The notes under the pieces are model-generated. The model had not been told where the DNA came from, searched no databases, and saw nothing but the letters and a program-made list of their open reading frames with translations. The position numbers and the translations under genes were made by a program. From Dromaius novaehollandiae (Eukaryota; Chordata; Aves; Casuariiformes; Dromaiidae), in NCBI RefSeq assembly GCF_036370855.1, contig NW_026991398.1:248001-312000 (forward strand): DNA of 64,000 bases, written 5' to 3'. Below are positions 21,660 through 33,463 of the stretch, piece after piece; within the stretch, counting starts at the first letter, position 1; the number at the start of each line of letters is the position of its first letter.

Positions 21660-22560
21660 GTCTGTGGGATTAGGAATTGACCTGACTGTCCCTTAAGGAG
21701 AACCCATCGTCAGTCCTAATGGTCCTTTGACTGTTTCCCTGTTGGGTCCTGCCAGGCTGTGAGCTGCCCTCTGGAAAGGCACTGCTGTCTCACAGCATCT
21801 CTGTGATATCTGAGAGGCAAACAAAGAAGCTGCAGAAGTGCTGAGAGCATGGAGATTGTGGTGGGAGGCTGTATATGGGCATCTGAAAAGAGCCCTGTGT
21901 GTCCTTGGCTAGAAGAGGAGTGTAGAGACCTCCCTCTGGTGCCCTGAGAAAGGCGGAGAAGGTTGGAGATCTGCTCTTTGAAACTGGACTCATCTGCTCT
22001 CAGATGTGGCTAGTTTCTTTTTAGAGCAACATATGAGTGTGATCATCCCCCAGCTCAAAGAGGTGGGAGCACAGGACAGCTGGGAACAAGACTAATAGAC
22101 AGACAAGCTGTCCTCACTCCTTAACAAGTGGCAGTGAATCTTTTTGTTTTTAAAGACTCACGATAGAAATGCTGAGAATTTCTGCCTTTGAGGAACACTC
22201 CCCAGGGGTAACAGGGGCATCTAAAAGAAAATAAACCCCATTTAAAAAATCCCTAAAACTCTGTTTCTCAATCCTCATTCTTTAGAGCAGGTAGTGAAGA
22301 CATTGAAAAGCTATTCCACATGACAAATAGATTTTTTTTTTTTTGACAGAAATTATGAGAGTCAGAGCTGTTTACCTGCATTCCCATGTTCCCACTACTG
22401 TACATCAGGACTGACTCCCTGCAGCCCACGGACAGAGGCTTCTGCTCCTTACAGCACAATCAGCCAGCACAAATCAGATCTCAGGCAAAGTACCTGCCCA
22501 GAGATCCTCCCAAAAAAGAGAGAGGCAAAGTAGTATTTTCAATTAGATTTTTTTTCTTTT
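21660..22560. repeat. OR-2 proximal upstream sequence
   Basis: No gene is seen. Part of it (about 21700-22010) matches 33900-34330 in inverted orientation, and 22130-22320 matches 16080-16280. A T-rich run lies at 22331-22344. Confidence 0.6.
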
Positions 22561-22633
22561 TCCTTGGAAGGTCTCCCCTAACTTGCCAATGTCTTTTCCT
22601 CCTTAGACAATCCCCAAAGCCCAGTGGGACCAC

Positions 22634-23568
22634 ATGGCCAACAGCAGCTCCCGCAATGAGTTCCTCCTCCTGGCATTTGTGGACATGCGGGAGCTGCAGC
22701 TCTTGCACTCCTCGCTCTTCCTGGGCATCTACCTGGCTGCCCTCCTGGGCAACGGCCTCATCATCACAGCCGTAGCCTGCGACCACCGCCTCCACACCCC
22801 CATGTACTTCTTCCTCCTCAACCTCTCCCTCCTGGACCTTGGCTCCATCTCCACCACTGTCCCCAAATCCATGGCCAATTCCCTGTGGGACACCAGGGCC
22901 ATTTCCTACTCAGGATGTGCTGCCCAAGTCTTTTTCTTCTTTTTCTTATGTTCAGCAGAGTATTCTCTCCTCACAGTCATGGCCTATGACCGCTTTGTTG
23001 CCATCTGCAGACCCCTGCACTACGGGACCCTCATGGGCAGCAGAGCTTGTGTCAGAATGGCAGCAGCTGCCTGGGCCAGTGGTTTCTCCATGCTCTCCTG
23101 CACACTGCTAACACATTTTCACTACCACTCTGCCAAGGCAACACAGTGGACCAGTTCTTCTGTGAAGTGCCCCAGATCCTCAAGCTCTCCTGCTCAGACT
23201 CCTACCTCAGGGAAGCTGGGCTTCTTGTGGTTAGTGCCTGTTTATTCTCTGGGTGTTTCATTTTCATTGTGCTGTCCTACGTGCAGATCTTCACTGCTGT
23301 GCTGAGGATCCCCTCTGAGCAGGGCCGGCACAAAGCCTTTTCCATGTGCCTCCCACACCTGGCCGTGGTCTCCCTGTTTCTCAGCACTGGCATGTTTGCC
23401 TACCTGAAGCCCCCGTCCCTCTCCTCCCCAGCTCTGGATCTGGTGGTGGCTGTTCTGTACTCGGTGGTGCCTCCAGCAGTGAACCCCCTCATCTACAGCA
23501 TGAGGAACAAGGAGCTCAAGGAGGCACTGAAGAAACTGGTTCAATTGGTACTGTTTCAGCAGCAATAA
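22634..23568 (+). pseudogene. Olfactory receptor, OR14-like (OR-2), one-base deletion
   Basis: It starts MANSSSRNEF and reads as a normal OR through TM4: LHTPMYFFL, MAYDRFVAIC and RACVRMAAAAWASGF to residue 151. There the sequence 'ggtttctccatgctc' is one base shorter than OR-1's 'ggttttctcaatgctc' (deletion within about 23084-23092). Translation would run out of frame and stop at 23305 after 223 residues, losing TM5 to TM7. The other frame carries the rest intact: HALLHTANTFSLPLC, KAFSMCLPHL and NPLIYSMRN to the stop at 23568. No other lesion was seen, so this is a very recent pseudogene, a segregating allele or a sequencing error. The acceptor position homologous to OR-1's reads AGACAA, but a TTAG at 22603-22606 could serve. 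The poly(A) hexamer is a CATAAA variant near 23751. Confidence 0.9.
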
Positions 23569-24600
23569 CCTGCCCATCTCTCCTCACAAGTGATTGTGGT
23601 TTGGGCATTCTACCTGTGATAAGCGTGTCTGTACAAAAATGTCTGAATTCATCTCTCTTCCCCAGAGGCACAAACTCTGTCTGATTCAGAGGCTTTCTGT
23701 AAATCTGCCGACCACTGTGTCAGAGCTGGCCTCCCTTGCAGCATCTCTGTCATAAAAGGGGACTTCATCAGTACACTGCCTGAAGGTTGGCCTCTTCTTC
23801 CAATGCAAGAGCCAAGAATGCACTCAGGGAACTGCACCTGAAAAGGCCCTGTTGCTGTGCCTGGGTTTCCCATGGGCTAAGGAGAATGTACTCATAGGGT
23901 GATGTGTGAGGGAATGAGGGCTGGATTCAGCTCTCACTTGTGGGTGCCCAGTACCCCGGGGGAGGGTGAGTGGTCAAGCGGTATCTGCTGGGGACTGTCT
24001 CACATGTTAGAGGGCCGGTGAGAGATTCCCATCCTTCCGCAAGGGAGTATGGAGTCACCAGAAGAGCACAGGGGATCTCCAGGGACAGCATGTGCCTGGG
24101 ATGGGCAGTGAGTAGAGACTCCCAAAACCAAGTGGAGTCATCCAAAATATAGGGCCAAACCAAGGAACGCTCCAAATCAGGGCTCTGCAGTCTCAGGAGA
24201 GGCAGTGGGGACTCATCCGGCACAGGGAAGGCAGCCTCAGGAGTGGTTCATGTCACCTACAATGAAAACCCATGGCTGCATCTCGGGACACACCTGACCC
24301 CATCCTGAGCCATTTGAAATGCCTTGTGATTGCTCTGAGCACCCTCCACAGCCACAGAGACCTGGGGAGGGGCTTGTCAGGTGCAGTGATGCTGGGCCAG
24401 CCAGGTCTACCCTGACCAGTACGGCCAGTGTGGAGTCACCCCGGGGCCCCACAGCTGCTCACTCTGCAGAGCAGCACAGCCAGCCTGGGGAGCACAGCAG
24501 AGGGGTGCAGGAATGGCCGGTGAGGCCAGCACAGACACACTGATCTGAGGAAAGGCTCTCTGGAGAACAGGGACGCCTCTTGAGAAGAGCAAAGGAACAA
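23569..24600. repeat. OR-2 3' flank, module tail
   Basis: It matches the OR-1 and OR-4 3' flanks in two parts (23600-24010 and 24230-24560). Between them is a segment (about 24050-24220) shared instead with the orphan flank at 25800-25910. No gene is seen. Confidence 0.7.
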
Positions 24601-25640
24601 TTGTGGGCTTGCAGGGAGGAATTAACGAAAACCTGCTTCTATGTGTGTCAGCTCAGGGCAGGCTGCTCTGTTGCTGGACACTTCTACTAACCAAATCTAT
24701 TCGTTGTATCATATATCATCGTTCCTTCCCTTTCCTCTAAGAGTTCTCCAGTTTGCAACAGATGTTGAGTAACCTTGGTGTTCTGTCTGGGAATGCTGTC
24801 AAGTTGATGGAAGGTTACTCCAAGTGTTACTGATGTATTAAATGGATCCAAACAAAGCCATCGTTTGTTCAGTCATATGAGAAGTTCACCAGTAAGCCTG
24901 CGTGGTGATTTGGTCAAAAACATAGGTCACATTACAACGGCTTTTGTCGCCTTCCATGTCTGTAGTACCCATCTCACTCTATTGTCATAACCAGGTGCAG
25001 CTTCCCATCCCATGTGTTATTACATACAGCTACATTTAGACTAATGTTAGAACTTAGGGTCAGTGTAACATTATTACTATCAGTCCTTGACCTTGTGCTA
25101 ATGATACAGATGGTATTTCTCTTGTAACTATAGTTTTAAAGATGGGTTGTGACTGATCTTCAATAACAAAGTTGTCCCATGGGCAACGTGAAAAGGCAGA
25201 ATCTGTTAGAGACACATTTCAGGCATTTTTTTCCAGTTATCAGTGTCCCCACGGTTAGCAGGTAACACCACACTTCCCTGCAAGAGCAGACACCTAGGTC
25301 CTGGACATAATCCAAGCCTCACTTATGGTTAACTTACTCCCTTCAGGGTCTACAGCATCCTGTACTCCTTTTCCATGGTAAAAGAGCACCGTCACCCATA
25401 CTGATCTCTGAGTTGGATGTTTAATCACAGCCTCATCTCCAGGACTTTAATTGGGTTTTCTTTTGGTTTTAACAAGAATGCATGCAGCTACTGACACAAA
25501 CCCCTTCTCTATGGGACTTCCCGTGGGAGTTTGTCACTTATTTAGCCGACTTACTACTTCCCACAAATGGGATCCCCACTTAGAAGTAGTCTATGAGAAA
25601 AGAGTCACTGTTGCTTCTGTCATCCACTCCATCCTTCTAC
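24600..25640. other. AT-richer block with no partner in the window; no gene recognised
   Basis: Base composition changes sharply to AT-rich, and nothing here recurs elsewhere in the window. On the minus strand a stop-interrupted frame has several Asn-X-Ser/Thr sequons and Cys/Trp residues. That could be an old degraded membrane-glycoprotein or retroelement coding remnant, but no family motif is clear. It separates the OR-2 3' flank from a second, orphan copy of the same flank. Confidence 0.4.
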
Positions 25641-26650
25641 TACCTTGTTGCTGTGCCTGGGTTTCCATGGGCTAAGGAGCATGAGCTCATGGGGTGATGT
25701 GTTAGGGAACGTGGGCTGGATTCAGCCCTCCCTTGTGGGGGCCCAGTGGCCCTGAGGACAGTGAGTGGTCAAGAGGTCTCTGCTGGGGACTGTGTCACCT
25801 ATTAGAGGGCTGGTGAGAGATGCCTATAGTTCTGGCAGGGAGAATGGAGCCACTCAGAAAGCAGAGGGGATCTCCAGGGGGAGTTTGTGCCTGGAGTGGG
25901 CAGTGAGTGCTGTCCTGGGGAGAGGGGCTGCCCAGAGGGGCTGCAGGCAGCCAGGGTTAAGGATCTCTGGTCATGGGAGCAGTGGAGACCTGCAGTGCCT
26001 GGCCTCCATTTCTTTGTGCCATTGCTGGTCCCCAGGTGTGGGGCTGATGGGGAGGCTGACACCCCTCTCTGCCCCCCAGCAGCTGCTGTGCCCTGCAGAG
26101 GGGCTGGGGCTGTGGGGTGAGTGCCCAGAGCTCTGCAGCCCCCTGCCACAGGCACTGCTGTGGGGCCACCCCAGCCTGGTCTGCTCTGCTGGGTGGGCTG
26201 GGGAGAGGGCAGGGGAGGTGGGGAGAGCTGGGGAGGGTCTGGGCTGGGCTGGAAAGGACCCAGGAGAGGAAAAAATGCCAGCAAGCAGCTCCTGCGTGTG
26301 AACGGCAGTGTGGGAGCACACAGCCCTGTGCTTGCAGGCAAATGCAGGTCTGCTGGGAAAGGCAGCAGGACATGGCAGGTGCAGGAGAGAAGAGCCCAGG
26401 TTGTTCCCTGTGTTGCATGGACACAGTGGGGAAGCTGCCCCAGGGCCATCGTCCCAGAGTAGCCCCTCACATCACCCCTTTCCAGCACTGGCTGCTCACC
26501 CAGCTGTGGGGTGGTCCATGGCCAGCTCCATCCTCCTGCAAGTCTCTGTATCCCAACAGAGGGGAAAAGACCAGCCTTGCATGACTTCTCTTCTGCACCA
26601 GACACCAGCGGATCCTGGAGCATACCACTGGCTGGGCAGTGGGTGCGGGA
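25640..26650. repeat. Orphan OR-type 3' flank without its OR
   Basis: 25640-25910 closely matches 23850-24120, the tail of OR-2, starting at 'gttgctgtgcctgggtttcc'. No OR coding sequence lies upstream: the AT-rich block is there instead. The remainder is GC-rich with poorly conserved frames. It is best read as what remains of an OR module whose gene was deleted or left behind during duplication. Confidence 0.6.
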
Positions 26651-26905
26651 TCATTTAGGAGTCATTTAATGACAGCAGTTGCCATGTCCAAGGCATCTGG
26701 TTGCAGCTCCAGCCAAGCTCTGGCTTTCCTCACTCCATCCCTTCGTGCACGGACAAGGTGTCAATGCTCCCCCTGGGCATCCCGTCCCCCTTCCACCCTC
26801 TGTGCACTTCCACCCCAGCACCCTGAGCACTGGTGCTGCTGCCAGGGCAGAGGTGGAGGATCCCCCGGAGCGGCTCCTCAGGGAGCTCCCCAGGGAAACG
26901 CTGTG

Positions 26906-26935
26906 CCCAGCCCCAGCCCCAGCCCCAGCCCCAGC
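26906..26935 (+). repeat. Short (CCCCAG)n tandem repeat
   Basis: Five tandem CCCCAG-type hexamers in GC-rich sequence. Confidence 0.8.
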
Positions 26936-26989
26936 ATGGCAGAGGGGAGCTGCCCTCTCCTGACCCACCCTCGCGGTGCCAGCCCCAGG

Positions 26990-27620
26990 TGTTGGCTACA
27001 TGTCCAGACTTCACTAGGAGACACTCTGGATCGATCTCAACTGGAGAATGTTGCTGTCCCTTATTCTGAAAGTGGGAAAATAATAATCCGAATAAATAAA
27101 TAATCTGAAAAAAAACACCACCCTTTCAAAGCAGAAATGCTTGAATACTATTGCAGTCTCCATCTTTCAGCTACACTCCCGAAACATCTTCCATTAGCCA
27201 CACAAGATTTGAAGAAAATTACAGGAAGAGATGTGGTTCATCAGGGCTTTTGCATTTTAATGATCCCCATGGTGGATTTGGTGCTGAGTCCATGAACCGC
27301 AGCTCCTCGCAGGATATTGCAGAAAATGTCCCAGAAGTCAAAGAAGCAAAGCACAAAGTTTCTTTGAGTGTTAGTGGGTCCCATTGAAAGCCATGAGCAA
27401 CAAAGACTCCCCAGGGGCTGATCTGAGCAGAGAATTGTGATCACTGACTACAAGCAGGCAAAGGAAATGTGCAGGTGTTTCTAATGCCAAGTCAACCTTG
27501 ATGTGTTTGATCAAGCAAAATGGGCAAGGATGGACACCCAGCCCCTGGGAAGGCAGATCCTTTTCTCCCACGTTTCCCAGGACTCTTCCTGGGGGCAGGC
27601 TGCATGTGGGGGTGTGCAAT
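26990..27620. repeat. Repeated 1-kb element, partial copy
   Basis: Direct partial copy of 10430-11050, carrying 'gcattttaatgatccccatg' and 'gtgctgagtccatgaacc'. It is not flanked by the other parts of the large duplicon. Confidence 0.7.
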
Positions 27621-28020
27621 GCCGAGAGGAGGACAAGGACACGACATCTCTTGGGGTGCCCTGGGGGACAAGCGGCCCTCAGGCTTGCCTGTGCCCTCGA
27701 CTGTCTCCACCACCGGCTGTCCTACACTGTCCCACGCCTGCTGCTGTGTCCCTGCAGACTGTAAACCTGCTTCCCCACCTTGCTCTCTCTCACTCTGGGA
27801 TCTCCCTCCCTTTACTGGTGTCTCTCCATCCTCACTGGCTGTTCCTTGAAACACAGAGCCAGGGGATGATCACAGACTCCCTCTGGGTGATCTCTGGCAG
27901 CACAGCACTACTCTTTGAGTGACATTCATTCACATTAATGTCCAGCCTGAACCTCCCAAGTTGCAGTTTGTGACTGTTTCCCCTTCTCATGCTGTTTCCC
28001 ACTACCAAGAGAAGCTCCTG
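27620..28020. other. No feature recognised
   Basis: About 400 bp between the repeat copy and a CR1 fragment, with no coding motif or matching copy noticed. Confidence 0.5.
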
Positions 28021-28370
28021 GGAGCCCGACCCTGGGACACACTACTGCAGCTGTGGCCACCCCAGTGCTGAGTTGAGGGGGAAAATGGCTCCCCTGGTCT
28101 GCTGGCCAAGCTCTTCCTAATGCAGCCCATAGTCATCTGGCCTTATTCACAATGAGTGTACCCCACTGGCTTGTATGGCATTTGTCACGATGCCCAGGCC
28201 CATGTTCTCAGGGTTGCTCCTCAGCTGGTAAGGTCCCAACCTGCCCTGATGCATGGAGTTATCCTTCCCCAGGTGCAGGACTTGCCCCTTCTCCTTGTAA
28301 AACTTCAGGAGGTTTCTGTTGGCCAAACCCTCAGGTTTCTAAAGGTCCCCCAGACTGAAGCTCTCCTGTG
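28020..28370 (-). mobile_element. CR1 LINE fragment, antisense
   Basis: Antisense CR1 wording: 'ctgctggccaagctcttcc', 'aatgcagcccatagtcatc', 'ccaggtgcaggacttgcccc' and 'ttcaggaggtttctgttgg'. The 40480-40800 piece is a similar region in sense orientation. Confidence 0.75.
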
Positions 28371-30000
28371 TCAGCTGTGAATGTGTGTGTGTGTGCAGAC
28401 GGCTCTCCCTGACTTGTGGTGCCTCTAAGTAGATAACAGCATGAGGGATTGCAGACACCACAGGTAACAAAAAGAGGTCCTGGTTTAATGGAATTGCTGG
28501 CTGAAATAGGAATTACCAGGGCAATAATCTCAGAAACGCCAAATGAGGGTTCAAGCAAACAAAACCAGTGCCCATGGGAAAAGTGTAAACAGAAATGTGC
28601 TGTTTTTTTCTGGGAGGGTGTGACCACAAGGCAGGAAAGGGAGGGTCAGATACCAGTACAGAGACACTCAAGGTTCATGAGGGGTTAAACAGAGTATATT
28701 TAATGAACTGGGAACTGCATGGGGGGGTTGCTGATGGGAGGCTGCTGGATGCACAGGTCGGACGCCCAGGCAGGACTCACTCTGTGTACCCTAAGGGCCC
28801 CTTTTCTCTCCTAGAACTATTTCCTTCTCTCAGCTGTGCTAACCTTGAGTAGCTCCTGGCTGCGAAGCAGCTAGAAATGGTTGACAAATGTAATATGCGT
28901 GTCCAGCCTTGAGGGGTTTTGGTCAGTGTGCAGAGAGCACACGCTGGGCTGTGATCACGTACTCTGCCAGTCCCCTGACTCCTCACCAGATCTCCCGCGG
29001 GTGTTCTCACTGCACTCCACCCCCTGACTGACAGAGACGTGGTGTTGGTGCCACCAGTGTGTAGGCAAGGTTGGGACATGCCTTTCAGGCATTAGCTTAA
29101 CTATCAGCTAAGGTGTACAAGCAACACAGCTACCCCAGGGCATCTCAGGCAGCAATAGCCTCTCGATGTGGCCAAATGAATCAAGCCCAAAAAGTAGAGT
29201 CTAGTTATAAGTTGAAATCTTCTCAAAGAATAACTCAGCGATTGTTTAAAAAAAAAATCCTCATTTCCAAAACTTCACACATTTTTTTTACCATTGCCAC
29301 ATATTTTTTTCTTTCTTATTAATTGGCAGCACCATGTTCATGCACTAGAGTCATTAGTCTGTCTATGCAAGCATACATACATATACACATTATTCATCAA
29401 AATACATTTGCTACCAACACTCTGCATGGAGAAACTTTGTTCTGAGGAGCTACTTTAATTAAATTGACATGTTCCAGATCCCTTCTTCTGCCTCTCTGTC
29501 CTTCTTCCTCTGCCTCTTGTCTCTTCACAGACCTCTGTCTGACCATCCTTTTGAGGATGAACTCACTCCCTGTGTGACTCTGAGGACAGGCTTGACCAGG
29601 CAGTACAACTGCCAGCAAGGCCTCAACCCCACAGCAGTGTCCCCTGCCCAGGACTCCACTTTCCAGCCCCTTCTTCCTGGAGCATTTGGATTGGGAGGGA
29701 CCGCTGGAGATCTCCAGGACCACGATCTGCTCTGAGCTGGGCTAACTTTACAGTTAGGTCAGGTTGTTAAGTGCTTTCTCCAGGAGATTTTTTAAAAACT
29801 CTGGGCCTCTGCCCCAATGCTGCTCAGCGCTCATGATTATTTCTTTATTTTTTTCATTAAACTCTTTTGAATTTTGCTTTACTGCATCTTCTCCTTGTTG
29901 TCTCTTGTCCTTTCCTCTCCTTGGCCCCAGCCAGACCATCCCATCTACTTTGACCAAGGACAATCACAGCCTCACCTCCAAGCACAGCCTTGCTGGGATC
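28370..30000. other. No gene recognised; partly AT-rich
   Basis: A run of (GT)n-like sequence at 28383-28395 and A- and T-homopolymer runs near 29248 and 29281-29310 are the only simple features. Open frames are short and lack motifs. Confidence 0.5.
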
Positions 30001-31450
30001 TCCAGGCCCTGTGCAGGTGGGCTGTGGTGGCCAGCTCCAAGCAGAGCTATGTATTGCAAGTCTCTACATGGTCTCAGAGGAGAGTGTAGGGAGACATGAC
30101 ATGACCCAGGGCAGAGCCTGTGGGCTGACACCAGGGCAGAGCCGAGATCAGCAGGGGTGAGAACACAAGACCTCCATCAGCCTCTCTCCCTGCCTGTGCA
30201 GGGAGTGACACACTTGACAGTGCGCCTGAGAGAGGACAGTGACGCAGGACGGAGGGCACCGTGAGCTGCATTACTGGGCTCCAACCACCTGTGCTGGGTC
30301 TGGGAGTCCTGGCAGCCTGTGCCGCTGGCTGCAGCCCTCGAGAAATCCCCGACTCTGCTAGCAGCAGTGGTTCCCCTCCAGGACTGTCGGGAGCTTCTGG
30401 AGTGTCGTGGCTCCTGTCTCCCTCCTGTCCCTGCGCTGGCCCAGCCCTGCTGCCCTCCATGTGGCCCCATGGCCCCACTGTGCAGGCGCCGCACAGGACA
30501 GGGTGCGTTCAGGGTGGGGAAATGTCCCCCAGCATGGTTCCCATGACAGCCCTCAGTGCCCCCTCCCCCAAGGCCCTCCTGCCCAGCAGCCTCCCACCAG
30601 TCCCCAGCCCCTGCCCAGCCCTGATCCTGTCCCCCAGGGTTAGCAGAAGGCCATGCTCTGGGGTCTGCTGGGGTCTGGGCCCAGGGAGAGGCCAGGCAGG
30701 GTGGCCATTCCCCCCATACAGGTGCTGAGCCCAGCAGGCAGACGGAGCCGGTCACATTCAAAGATCAGCCCTCACCAGGACCATGGGGAATGGCCAGTGC
30801 TGGAGATGGCTGGTACCAGGGACTGGGTGTGTGAGGAGTTTCCTGGGACAGCTTCTCCTCTCTGTTCATGCAACAAGGTGGGCTGGATCTTTGCCCTGAA
30901 GCACTCTGCTTGAGGGCTCCCATGGGAGGAGGATGGTCTACAGGCCGAGTAGGTGGCCCCAGGACCTCCTCTGCATGCTCCCTGCCAGCCCTGCAGAGGA
31001 CCCAGGAGAGGGCTGGTCCTCCCAGAGCTCACAGCAGGACGCCCAGTCCTCCAGCTGGGCATGGACCCCTTTCTGGATGTGACTTTTGGGGTGAGGACCA
31101 GCATGCAGGGTGAGGGAGACTGTCTCAAGGGCATGTGCTGGGGACCTGGCCTGAGGGACAGCAGCAAACTGATATGGCTTCTGGGTCCTGCTTCCTTCAA
31201 TGCAGGCTTCCACAAAGGGTTCCAGCCTTTTTTTTTTTTTGGTGCCACCCACCAGGAGGGACGATGGCACTATGAGCTGGGAGGGTGGGGAGCATTAATC
31301 CTGCTTCAGGCACCACCCAGGCCATGTGGAGGGTCAGGACAGCAAGGACTTCTGGATCTGCACTGTGAACTCGCTTTAGTGTACCCACACTCTGAATGTT
31401 TGTTTGGTTTTTTTTAAATGTGCATCTGCATTTTTCTCTCCAAGACACTT
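30000..31450. other. GC-rich segment, no gene recognised
   Basis: Overlapping open frames up to 194 codons on both strands reflect high GC. A weak likeness to 18480-18790 (opposite orientation) suggests it is the distal part of the OR-3 module tail. A T11 run occurs near 31230. Confidence 0.45.
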
Positions 31451-32276
31451 TCAAGCCCAGTTCCATTTTTCATCTCTCCCAGTCACTGCTCTGATCTTGC
31501 TGGCCACTCCCACACCCCCTCCCCTGTTCTGCAGAGCCCCAAGCTGCTGGCACTGCTCTGCAGAATGAGCAGGCTGTGAGGCCACAGGGCCATGAGGTGA
31601 CTCTGCACTGGCCGTGCTGGTCAGGGTGGGAGCAGACCCAACCAAAAGAGGATCACAGCCTCTAATCCCTGCAGGGGGGCTGCAGATGTGGCAGTTGCTT
31701 GCAAGGACTGTGGAGCATTTCCAAGGGAGCTAGTTGTGTCCAGGTGTGCTTCTAGATCCCACCCGTGGTATTTCACAGAGAGTGACATGAATCGCTCTCC
31801 AAGCTCCCTTCCCTGTGCCAGCTGGGTTCCCACTGCCTCTCCTTTGCCTGTGGAAACCTTGTTCTGGTACTTTATCTTTGACTCCACCTTGGTGGGCCTC
31901 TCACTTTGTGAGGCTCCTCTCACTGCCCACCCATAGAACATGCTGTCCCAGGAGAGCTTCTGAGCTCTCCTGGCACCTCCAGCTTCCCCTCCAGAAGGAC
32001 AGGCATCTGACACTGTGCTTTAACGTGTGGCACAGCTCTGGCTATGTGAATCTGTGACCATTCATCCCCTCCACTGTCACTGGACACCGATGGGGGAGTC
32101 CTAAATCCAGCCCTTGGTCTCTAAGAGATCATTACATGATTATGAGCTTTTTGCTCCTGAACCCATGGAGAACCCCATCAGCAGCAGCCCCTTTGGTCAT
32201 GATTTCCTTGGGCCTATTCTTGACAGCAGCTTTGGAGGAAGCCCAGCCTTCAAGCTCTACACCAGAAAGAACCTAC
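31450..32276. repeat. OR-3 3' flank (inverted module tail)
   Basis: 31500-31660 matches 63230-63360 directly, and therefore matches the OR-1 and OR-4 tails in inverted orientation ('gtgactctgcactggccgtg'). The part nearer OR-3 is more diverged. No gene is seen. Confidence 0.6.
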
Positions 32277-32282
32277 TTTATT
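32277..32282 (-). terminator. OR-3 poly(A) signal
   Basis: TTTATT on the plus strand is AATAAA on the minus strand, 198 bp after the OR-3 stop. It is preceded by the same 'cagagctg' wording as in OR-1 and OR-4. Confidence 0.65.
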
Positions 32283-32479
32283 TCAGAGATACTGTGAGGG
32301 AGTCAGCTCTGACCCAGTGTTGGAAACAATTCTATATGGGCACCAGGTGAGACAGAGCAGTCTCAGTACAGTTAGAATGAACCCAAGCATTTGTGCAGCA
32401 ACAGGATAACAAACATTACTAATCATAGTAACAATAGTGAACAAACAGTGCTCAGTCCTGGTATGGGATACCATGGGTG

Positions 32480-33439
32480 TCACTTCTGGAGAGCAATGGC
32501 AATGTTACCACTGCTGAAAAATGTCCACGAAATCACTTTCCTCAGGGCATCCTGGAGCTCCTTGTTCCTCATGCTGTAGATGAGGGGGTTCAGAGTTGGA
32601 GGCACCACCGAGTACAGAACAGACACCACCAGATCCAGAGCTGGGGAGGAGAGGGAGGGGGGCTTCAGGTAGGCAAACATGACAGTGCTGAGAAACAGGG
32701 AGACGACAGCCAGGTGCGGGAGGCACATGGAAAAGGCTTTGTGCCGGCCCTGCTCAGAGGGGATCCTCAGCACAGCAGTGAAGATCTGCACGTAGGACAG
32801 CACAATGAAAACGAAACACCCAAACATTAAACAGGCAGTAACCACACTAACCGCAGCTTCCCTGAGGTAGGAGTCTGAGCAGGAGAGCTTGAGGATCTGG
32901 GGGATTTCACAGAAGAACTGGTCCACTGTGTTGCCTTGGCAGAGTGGTATTGAAAATGTGTTAGCAGTGTGCAGGAGAGCATTGAGAAAACCACTGGCCC
33001 AGACAGCTGCTGCCATTTTGACACAAGCTCTGCTGCCCATGAGCATGCTGTAGTGCAGGGGTCTGCAGATGGCAACAAAGCGGTCATAGGCCATGACTGT
33101 GAGGAGAGAATACTCTCCTCCAAACAAGAAGACAACCAGGAAGACCTGGGCAACACATCCTGAGTAGGAAATGGCCCTGGTGTCCCACAGGGAATTGGCC
33201 ATGGCTTTGGGGACAGTGGTGGAGATGGTGCCAAGGTCGAGGATGGAGAGGTTGAGGAGAAAGAAATACATGGGGGTGTGGAGGCGGTGGTCGCAGGCTA
33301 CAATTGTGATGATGAGGCCGTTGCCCAGGAGGGCAGCCAGGTAGATGCCCAGGAAGAGCGAGAAGTGCAAGAGCTGCAGCTCCCATGTGTCTGTGAATGC
33401 CAGGAGCAGGAACTCATTGAGGGAGCTGCTGTTGGACAT
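32480..33439 (-). CDS. Olfactory receptor, OR14-like (OR-3), altered C terminus
   Basis: A 319-residue receptor starting MSNSSSLNEF at 33439. Motifs are in order: NSS sequon, LLGN (37-40), LHTPMYFFL (53-61), MAYDRFVAIC (116-125), C95 with C177, KAFSMCLPHL (234-243) and NPLIYSMRN (284-292). After K301 it leaves the family sequence. OR-1 ends KLVQVVPVQQL, whereas OR-3 reads KVISWTFFSSG and continues to residue 319. The DNA still contains 'cagcagtggtaa' at the old stop but in another frame, so a small indel near 32536 shifted the tail and added eight residues. TM7 is complete, so the receptor could still fold, although the cytoplasmic tail is new. The gene lies opposite to the other three, tail-to-tail with OR-2. 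A good acceptor (CTCCTTTGGACAG) precedes the exon at 33463. An upstream in-frame ATG adds MHGGSK, as in OR-1. Confidence 0.92.
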   Translation of the reverse strand: MSNSSSLNEFLLLAFTDTWELQLLHFSLFLGIYLAALLGNGLIITIVACDHRLHTPMYFFLLNLSILDLGTISTTVPKAMANSLWDTRAISYSGCVAQVFLVVFLFGGEYSLLTVMAYDRFVAICRPLHYSMLMGSRACVKMAAAVWASGFLNALLHTANTFSIPLCQGNTVDQFFCEIPQILKLSCSDSYLREAAVSVVTACLMFGCFVFIVLSYVQIFTAVLRIPSEQGRHKAFSMCLPHLAVVSLFLSTVMFAYLKPPSLSSPALDLVVSVLYSVVPPTLNPLIYSMRNKELQDALRKVISWTFFSSGNIAIALQK

Positions 33440-33463
33440 TTTGCTACCTCCATGCATGGGGGA

